From assembly GCA_947247005.1 (NCBI GenBank), contig OX365956.1:13040089-13104088 (forward strand): DNA of 64,000 bases, written 5' to 3'. Positions 56,070 to 64,000 of this stretch are shown one piece after another (within the stretch, counting starts at the first letter, position 1; every line of letters begins with the position of its first letter). The position numbers and the translations under genes were made by a program. Source of the DNA: Spisula solida (Eukaryota > Mollusca > Bivalvia > Venerida > Mactridae). The notes under the pieces are model-generated. The model was not told the origin of the DNA and made no database searches. It was given only the letters and a program-made list of their open reading frames with translations.

Positions 56070-56830
56070 TGGCAAGTCTATGATATTACTGCATGCACAT
56101 TGGTTGTGTTATGTTGCAATGAGCGTACTGCTCTAATAAAGGTATGATCATGACAAGTCTATGATAGTACTGCATGCACATTGGTTGTGTTATGTTGCAA
56201 TGAGCGTACTGCTCTAATAAAGATATGGTTATGACAAGTCTATGATATTACTGCATGCACATTGGTTGTGTTATGTTGCAATGAGCGTACTGCTCTTATA
56301 AAGGTATGGTTATGACAAGTCATTGATCTTACTGCATGTACATTGGTTGAGTTATGATGCAATGAGCGTGCTGCTCTTATAAAGATATGGTTATGACAAG
56401 TCTATGATCTTAATGCATGTACATTGGTTGAGTTATGTTGCAATGAGCGTACTGCTCTTATAAAGGTATGGTTATGACAAGTCTATGATCTAACTGCATG
56501 TACATTGGTCTAGTTATGTTGCAATGAGCGTACTGCTCTTATAAAGGTATGGTTATGACAAGTCTATGATATTACTGCATGCACATTGGTTGTGTTATGT
56601 TGCAATGAGCGTACTGCTCTTATAAAGGTATGGTTATGACAAGTCTATGATCTTACTGCATGTAGAACATATTGAAACACTTCTACTTAAAATGCCATGG
56701 ACCATGAAAAATAAGCGACTTTTGTCCTAAAGGACTCCCAACTATTGGTTGAGTTATGTTGCAATGAGCGTGCTGCTCTTATAAAGGTATACATGGTTAT
56801 GACCAACCTGTGATCTTACCACATGTACAT
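56070..56830. repeat. 81-bp tandem repeat, about 8 units, one split
   Basis: The unit reads GTCTATGATATTACTGCATG, CACATTGGTTGTGTTATGTT, GCAATGAGCGTACTGCTCTA plus ATAAAGGTATGGTTATGACAA. The last units are split by about 80 bp (56663-56743) not found in the others. Confidence 0.9.
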
Positions 56831-57571
56831 TGGTAAATAACCTTTACGGATAATGTACATGTACTCACTGTAACCACTGTTTTCTGATAAACTACAACAT
56901 TATGTGAATAAGTTCGATGTCTATGGAGTCAAAGATTGAGCGACTAAAGTTACGTGAACCTACTATTTACAATAAAGATTGTATGTAAGTGGAGTACATG
57001 ACCCGTGATTGGTGATAAAACATTGTGTTACATATGTTTCAATGACGTCCGTCAACTTGTTGACGATGACCAAATACGTGCGGACAACAACATATTACAC
57101 GACACTCGAGTATATGAGTACCAATTGTATGGCTACACGACATCTTGTAAACATAAACTCTAGGTAATGTTGAACTATCGCTCTCTATACCTCATTGTAT
57201 TATGCTTGTTTATTTGTTTTACTTTTGACAATCAGGAATAAAATGGTAGTTAATTAAGACCAAGAAACAATAACTGACTTTCTAAAGTAGTGTTTAATAA
57301 GCGCGACAAAATAATACAATAGATATTTAGTATAATAATAATAATATCTTTGTTCTAGTTTAAGACACAAATAAAGCATATTTATGAAATAAAATTAATG
57401 TTGAATATTAATAAAAACAGAAATGGTACGAGTCTTTTATCGTATTGTTTATAGTTCCTCTACGTCTCATCTACATACAGAATATGAAATATAGATTCAC
57501 ATAACTATTATATAAAAATTCAAGTTCAAGGTCAAGGTCAAGTTTAATAACTGGGATACGGTATAGAGGAC
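56831..57571. other. Intergenic stretch, nothing recognised
   Basis: Short (AAT)n near 57334; otherwise featureless. Confidence 0.5.
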
Positions 57572-57575
57572 ATTT

Positions 57576-59033
57576 GAGCCAGTCTCCAGGAAAACCTGCT
57601 ATTTTGACAAAAAAATGATTTTGATCTTTTTTATTATTTAAAGAAGCAAACTGCAAAAGAAGTTTTGTAAGTGTCTTGATGTTTAAGGAAGTTACAGTTG
57701 TTTTTGTAGAGGCCCTATTAAGGAGGTTCGAGCTAACTTGTGCGCATGCGCGGAAATTCAAAATCGTATTAGATAAGAACAAACATGAATTTTAGTTTCA
57801 ATGATCGCATATGAATGTTGATTAATGACAATAAACATCATACTATTGCACAAAATATATATATTTTTAACTTTTTTTTTGCATGTATGAAAATTGTGAA
57901 TAATATGGGTTCACAATAAGTCCATACAAATTTTCAAATGCATATGCTTATATATAATATGTAGTGCATGGTTTAGTTATATGAAGTAGCCACACTATGA
58001 ACTATTTTTAATAAAATTTTATTTCATTACAATATGCAAATTATGTTAATTTTATCCAAATTTATTCATAATTAGTACTTTTTGATGAATAGCTCCCAAA
58101 AAAGGCTAGTGACCCCTATTTTTTATTTTACTAAACTGATGGTCTATTTAATACTCAACTTACGGCCAGTTCTAAATTATTTTCGATTGTTAGATATTTT
58201 TTGACGTTCATTTGAAATTCACACTTTTTTGCAAGTGGGTGGGGTAACTATTTATCATGTTAAAATACTGAATTTGTTCACCAGGCAGCCGGAATTGTGA
58301 CTAATGACAATAGGAATGACCATTGAACACATAAAATATCATGCATTGCTTAAAAGTGGTTTCATATAATAAAAATCTTAAAAAGAACATAATGGTGGCT
58401 TAAATGCAGGAAATAGATAAAATGAACAAAATACGATGGTAGGTTATTAGAAAGCCATGTATGTCGATAACGAGCCTGGTGACATATCATTTTTATGATT
58501 TCAATGTTGTTCTAGAAGATTGTTCTGTCATTTTAAGATGTTTCAAGGAAAATTCGATCGTTAGATCAATGGTGCACGTACCTCCTTAAGAGCTTTTTTG
58601 CGTGACGTCGCGAACGTCATACAAACGTTATTAGACATCGTTGTTAAAAGTACTTACAGCATTTGATCAATTCTTGACATAAACAGTTCAAAATGGTTTC
58701 ATGTTTTAGAATAATGTTTTAAGTTTCAAAATATATATCTAAATGGTAAATGTTCATATTTAGAGAAAGGCTACTGCTATTTTAAACAACTAACTTCTCG
58801 TTTTTCTTAATCAGATTACCTTTCCGAAACTGGCCACCATAGCAACGAAGTAAATGATTTCGACAAAATTCACAAGAAATTATATAGCTAAGACATTGTA
58901 ATATATGGATATATTACTTAAAATTGAATCTATGGATATGCCATTTTTTTCTTATTTTAGAACTTTTTATAAACCTTATTACATGTAGTAGTTACATAAT
59001 GTCAAAATAGCAGGTTTTCCTGGAGACTGGCTC
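57576..59033. mobile_element. 1.46-kb element with 34-bp inverted ends and ATTT duplication
   Basis: The left end GAGCCAGTCTCCAGGAAAAC, CTGCTATTTTGACA is an exact complement of the right end at 59000-59033. ATTT lies directly outside both ends (57572-57575 and 59034-59037), a possible 4-bp target duplication. The interior has no long frame. A second element is nested at 57722-58585. Confidence 0.82.
57722..58585. mobile_element. Nested element flanked by TTAA
   Basis: TTAA at 57718-57721 and 58586-58589 borders GGAGGTTCGAGC on the left and, in reverse, GGAGGTACGTGC on the right. Short inverted ends with TTAA duplications are found in piggyBac- and Kolobok-type transposons. The interior is AT-rich with no transposase. 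Confidence 0.6.
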
Positions 59034-59039
59034 ATTTGT

Positions 59040-60530
59040 ATTTGTATTCAACTTTTAGAACAGCTAGGCGTAACTAACATGGCTACTAAACATCATTGTA
59101 AATATTAAACTTCGTCATTTATATATCAAAACAACTTCCAGAAAGCCTTCTTGTTTGTTTTGTATTCTGGAAATTGGGATTTTTAACCATTAGCAGTTTA
59201 ATAAAAAGACATCTGTAAAGAGACACCTCGCTATTAAGTCTTTTTTTTTTAAATCGTTAGCGGATTAAATGACTCCAATGTATGTTGCTCAATCTTAGTG
59301 AGCTGGTAATTTTATAGAGCAATAAATAATACGTAATTCTGTTGGAGAAAGTCGTGTTTTAAAGTACCATAGAATTAGTAAGTAAAAGTACCTTAAAGTA
59401 CGAAATTCATTTTGTCGAATTTTCATGAGCATTTCAGATACAAAAGATAACCTACCATATTAATATATATAGCAACAAATATACATTTTCTGGAAGGAAA
59501 ATACATCAAAAGACTATAATTGTAGTTATATAAAAATTCAAAATAACAAACTAAGCTGGACATGTTTTAGTATTTTCGTGGAATAGGGCCATTTGTTAAT
59601 TTGCGTACATTTACGTAACTTAACGTAGTGTTTAAATTGATGAAATTAACATACGTATTAGATATTCGTATGTTTAAATTGGTGTGTAATGGTTAATTAG
59701 AAATTTCAAAATGACAACGATAACTCTACCGTTGCTTTTAATCATTCTAATTAAATGATATTTTTCATTTCACTGATTTAACTACTTGGAATCCTAGATA
59801 CCTTGACGACAATGATAGTACATTTGAGTTGAATCAGGTACTCGACCGGACGAACAATCAAGTAGTTAATGAGATACTGAATATTAAATAATAAAGTGCG
59901 AAATAAATTTCATAAATGACGTTAATTTACAGCTCATTATACAGACCACATTATAAAATTCTCTAACGACATTGTAAACTTTCCTAGAGCGAATAATGTA
60001 AAAAATGCTGTCCGATGTGACAGCCATGTGTCCTTACATATCTAGGTATACATCAGACAAGCTAGTATGAACCATCCACTACGATTTGACAATTAACCAT
60101 TTACACTAGTTGGTACTGCACGCGTACAAGACTCGCTCTACCATTCTTATGTAGTTTTGTCCATTGGTAGTGATAGTACTTTCGAGTGATAACGTCATAA
60201 AATAAAACTGGACAGGACTTTTCGCCGAATTTGGAAATTTATTTATTTATATTTATGTTGTGTTAATGTGGTTTTCGGGATCAGTGCTTCAAAGGTTCAT
60301 GATGCAAACATAAACACTTCGTGATAATTTATTTATTTACGATTTTCGTTTGTCGTACAATCACGTGTATTTCTTTCGAATAATAAGGTTTCGACGTAAA
60401 CGTATTTCTAATTACTTCGATAGCGGACATTATGTAGAAAATGATTGCAAAGACACGAAGAAAATAAGGAACATCGTATTAAGTATTGTAACTTGTTGTA
60501 TTTCCACTTGATAAAATCGTTGAAATCCAA
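59040..60530. other. Intergenic stretch left of the candidate fifth gene
   Basis: No repeat recognised and no clear TATA box within 100 bp of 60546. Confidence 0.45.
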
Positions 60531-60545
60531 TCGATAGAAGACACT

Positions 60546-60693
60546 ATGGCTAAACCAAGAGAAACGTCTACGGATAGAGTTTATGCTAACATTGGTGGGG
60601 GTTTTGTGGATGACAATAAACCAAGTTGGGTGAACCATGCACACCTAGATGCACCGATGGAAGATTCATTAGCAAACAGACTCATCTATAAGG
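60546..60693 (+). CDS. Possible first coding exon of an unrecognised gene
   Basis: ATG opens 49 codons and a base of phase: MAKPRETSTDRVYANIGGGF continues to LANRLIYK, where AAG|GTATCA could be a donor. The segment is hydrophilic, less AT-rich than its flanks and has varied codons, unlike nearby chance frames. Past the donor the frame becomes T-rich and intron-like. I do not recognise the protein. If real, the gene continues to the right; 61981-62220 is one possible, weak, continuation. Confidence 0.35.
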
Positions 60694-60928
60694 TATCAAC
60701 ACTTTTAGTTTATTTGTATCTTATTTTATTTCTTTCTTTCTTTCTCGGACTATTGATTAAAGAGTTATCAGCAAACACTCAAACAAAATTCCTTGTTTGT
60801 CAGTTGGTATCATATCATATCATAGATACATATAACGTTTGTACACTTACGACATTTGAACATGCAACATATATTTTTAATCAAACCGTATAAGAAGATA
60901 TCTGGCGTTCGTGTTTTACATGCATGCA

Positions 60929-61077
60929 TATAGGAGGGATCATGTTTGTACACAAATGTATTCATATGCAAATGTGCCCACCAGCTAGCTATTGGTGAAT
61001 GACAGGTTTTTATTGTTCGTTCATCCAATAGATAGCCGGTGGGTATTTTGCATATGCAAACGGTGATCTCTCCTATT
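60929..61077. mobile_element. Palindromic MITE with ATAGGAGGGATCA ends
   Basis: Ends ATAGGAGGGATCA and TGATCTCTCCTAT, and inside CATATGCAAATGTGCCCACC and AGCTAGCTATTGG, pair with the opposite arm. The whole 149 bp can fold into one hairpin. Confidence 0.78.
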
Positions 61078-61744
61078 TAATACACTCTTGCGACTATGTA
61101 AGTCCACCCCAAAGAGCATGAACTGCTCAGATCAAAGAGTCAATTATATGACTCGTGCTCCGTGTGCAAGGTGATCACAAGGTTAGTTTGGAGAAAGCAA
61201 ATATTCAAACACACGTGTAAGACGATAACAAATATTTTAACAAATTAATTTGCTTGCAATTATATCTCAAGCTAAAAACAAAACCAGAAATCGGATTATT
61301 TGCCTTTTTGACACAAGATAACTTATTTACGAACACACGTTTTATAAGGTGTTACCCTAACATACATTCGAACAGCTACGATTACAAATAGTCACTGCGA
61401 AATGCAACTACTATCGCAAACAAGACATTTTGCTTTGATTTGATACTATGTCATAGCTTTGGATACAAGATGTCCAAATAACAACCAGGATCATTTTGTA
61501 ACGGACCCCTTTACAGTTCGCTAGTAGGCTTTCTATTAAATTGTGCGATTACGTGATACTGTCTAGACCCTATGGAAATGCCTTACATAAGACCTTCAGG
61601 ATGGCCGGTGTAGATGCTTGTTAATCACATTGTCTTGTCGTTCAATTAAATGTATTGTTCTCTTGTCGTTCTAACTTCTGATAGGTCATTCATCTGTTAA
61701 TATATCTATGATGTTTTACACTCTATACTCCAGACGGTCAAAAA
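61078..61744. other. Intergenic or intronic stretch, nothing recognised
   Basis: No supported feature. Confidence 0.45.
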
Positions 61745-61975
61745 CAGAAATGCTTTTCAGTGTTTCCCACCTAGCATAACTAAAATTACTAACAGTCTTT
61801 GGACGAGACGTTAAGCGAGGTCCCGTGTATGATGCTTTACACCGGCACGTAAAAGAACCAGGGATGCTTGTGGAACGGGAGCATCTTCTGTATCAAGCAC
61901 TATCTCCCAAAAACTAAAGTGACTAGCCTCTTCTTGGAGCCTCGCCCATATGCATTTCCGGTAGCGAGGATAAAT
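61745..61975 (+). mobile_element. SINE-like dispersed repeat, copy 2
   Basis: Inverted counterpart of 54417-54640; see there for shared blocks. Contains TTTACACCGGCACGTAAAAG and ends GGTAGCGAGGATAAATAAAA, a retroposon-like tail. Confidence 0.7.
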
Positions 61976-61980
61976 AAAAG

Positions 61981-62220
61981 CAAATAAACCAAACACTATT
62001 GTATTACCTGTCACTATGGCCGCTTTGTGCCATTCTGCTGCTTGTTCTTGCACCGAATATATTTGGCTGGCTGAAGGTTGTTTTGTGGTTGTCCCCGTGG
62101 CCTGTACTTGTAATTTGTGCATTTTCTATCGTGTGTATTCTTCTGTTTGTGCCTTTCATTCTTTCGTGCCCTGTTGTTTCCGTTTTGGTGCTGCCCTTTG
62201 GTTCGAATTTCAAACTTTAA
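61981..62220 (+). other. Hydrophobic open frame, possible membrane-segment exon
   Basis: The frame, open from at least 61981 to the stop at 62218-62220, encodes an almost uncharged stretch (LWPLCAILLLVLAPNIFGWL, then LVICAFSIVCILLFVPFIL) that could form two or three membrane helices. It is less AT-rich than its flanks. It would be in phase with the candidate exon at 60546-60693 if spliced at AAAAG|CAA, but there is no pyrimidine tract there. T-rich chance sequence also yields hydrophobic frames. Confidence 0.2.
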
Positions 62221-63200
62221 ATAACTAGAAAATGGTTCGATTTTACGCTTCAAATCATCAACATTAATTTTTTTCTAGTTTTCAAATTTAAATAATTAAC
62301 CAAACGTCACCAATTCACATTATTCGTCATTTTGACCTGGTCACTTTCACGGAGATCCAGGTAATTTGTTCATATATTTAGTTCATACTATTTTATTTAA
62401 GGTCGATTGTGAAACTTGTTTTTCGACTTATATTTATCCCTCCCTCTCGACACAGTCATCATTCCTGATGTTATCCTCACGAGGGTATGAGAGAAGCCAG
62501 TTTCTGTTGTATATGCTATTGCTGCACCTTTAAGTTAAGCCTTTCGTCCCTTGTCCGATTTTTTTTATTGATTTTTTTGACAGCACATTGCGTCATATAG
62601 CATAATGAACACACGAGCATGCGCTTCCAGAAGCACGTGGGCAAGGAAACTTACCACTTAATACAAAAAACGTACATGAACGCGTGCATGTTGGTGCGCA
62701 TGTCAAGTATGTGTTAGATATGCAGTATTATGCAACATGCCTAGTGCGACTAATTTGACTGCGCCTTGGACAAGACTAATTCAAGTATTAGCTGCAGGAC
62801 TTGTTCTAATATCGGTATATGACCTTTTGTGGTAATACATGTTTTATTGATGTATTAATAATACGATCTTTAGCATCAATTTAGTTACCATGCTTACGAT
62901 ACTGTAACCACCCATGATGAAAAGAAACCAAGTAAACCTAGATGTGTACTTGAATAATGACATATACCTGTAGTAAATATATCACGACAGTCACCTAAAA
63001 TAGTATGGCACTAAGTCTGATATTCAAATATTAAATGCATGCTTAACATTTTGGTTTTGAATACGCTACAATTATAACATTTAAAATATAAACAAATTTG
63101 GTTAAGCTGCATGTTAAGGTTTGCTATTTATCATAACATAAACATAGACAATTATAATATAAAGAAAAACACATACTTTCTACAGAGAACCCTGACCAAT
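62221..63200. other. Right-hand intergenic stretch
   Basis: AT-rich without recognised genes or repeats. Confidence 0.45.
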
Positions 63201-63206
63201 ACAATT

Positions 63207-63719
63207 ATACCACTAAAACTTTGCTAAGGGTCAAAATATCAATTGTCATGTCTGTCTTATGTTAACTGAACAATCCCGATTTAGAAAATGATGTACCATT
63301 ATGAAAAATATCATCTTATCTGCTACTTAATTTCGAAAACTCTATGTCTTGCATTTGACAAGCATTGTCCAAATGGCATCGTTTTCGAGGTAACTGATAA
63401 GCCCTATTTGCCGACCCCAAAGTGGCAAGCATAACATGGAAATTTTTGTATCGTTTTTTAGTCCCATATCAAGTAAGATCCAAAACGCAAAGAACTCGAC
63501 TGAAAATTTGTAATAACAGAAGCTTGAATGCAGCACGAACATTTAAATGAGATTGGGCTTATCAGCACTTAGACATTACATTTTTAAGTATATATATGTT
63601 TGCAATATTGCAGATGTAGCATTATGTTTCTGAAAATTCTACCGGTCAATCTTATTCAATTTGCAAAATATTCCAATGGAAAATCTCATGACACTTATCA
63701 AATTTTGAGTAGTATATAA
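63207..63719. mobile_element. MITE family 4, copy 2 (inverted)
   Basis: It matches 40049-40563 in reverse orientation, with the end TTTTGAGTAGTATATA, an internal GGCTTATCAGCACTTAGACA and TTGCAATATTGCAGATGTAG. Internal substitutions are many, so the two copies are old. Confidence 0.8.
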
Positions 63720-64000
63720 AAAATTATAAATTATATGAGTAATAAAATGTTAGTCACTTTATCACTTGTTCTGATATATCACTGACCATACAAGCTTTGT
63801 TTACGAGATTGATAACTTAGTATAGTATTATATCTTAATTGACCATCCTTCAAATTGGCTATAAATTGTGAGATTTCATGTAACTTTACAGTTTGCTTTA
63901 TTTGATTCATTAACTTATTCTTTAGAAATGTCCAGAAATTTTACTATTTTTGTAAAAATGAAAAAAGCCATTTTTGGGCATTATCTTACAAAAATTATCT
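63720..64000. other. Right edge, nothing recognised
   Basis: AT-rich sequence with no supported feature. Confidence 0.5.

Overview
The window is animal nuclear DNA, AT-rich, with spliced genes in short exons, long introns and a very high load of minisatellites and small inverted-repeat transposons. Tandem repeats of about 150-190 bp (33.2-33.85, 38.27-38.61 and 52.9-53.27 kb), tRNA-headed SINEs, and a secreted WAP-domain protein beside secreted fasciclin (FAS1) proteins all resemble what I know of mollusc genomes. A bivalve is my best guess, but the species cannot be told from this window.

Four genes can be read exon by exon. On the minus strand, 6089 down to 673 (continuing beyond the left edge), lies a secreted protein with a signal peptide, a short Cys-rich segment, a long Gly/Pro/Asn/Gln-rich part with four 19-residue repeats, and an eight-cysteine WAP domain. 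On the plus strand are three tandem paralogues of a secreted protein with two FAS1 domains: FAS1-A (10535-20994, 299 aa), FAS1-B (23090-32364, 297 aa) and FAS1-C (44664-50853, 295 aa). All three have six coding exons with identical intron phases (1,0,1,1,1). A and B are close duplicates; C is more diverged and has a clear TATA promoter with two CACGTG boxes upstream. Secreted FAS1 and WAP proteins are known from adhesive and shell-forming matrices, so the locus may serve an extracellular matrix; that is inference. A possible first exon of a fifth gene lies at 60546-60693.

The most striking content is mobile. Two copies of a foldback-type element (15235-20461 and 35362-38084) share the same termini (CAGCTGTGTGAAG...CTTCACACAGCTG), and each is flanked by its own perfect 7-bp target duplication (TTTTACA; TCTGAAC). 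Their inverted arms consist of a 61-bp minisatellite whose unit can itself fold into a hairpin. Array length differs greatly between arms, and the two interiors look unrelated. Copy 1 split an older MITE and copy 2 landed at the edge of a palindromic MITE, so the order of insertion can be read. I do not recognise this family.

Other mobile DNA: an antisense non-LTR retrotransposon with a 901-codon open frame in the last intron of FAS1-B, two other LINE fragments, SINE or tRNA-like sequences, at least five dispersed MITE families, several single inverted-repeat elements, and one element nested inside another (57576-59033). Minisatellites with units of about 49, 40, 46, 44, 27, 36 and 81 bp fill several introns and intergenic stretches. 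The long open frames seen across these arrays are repeat artefacts, not genes.
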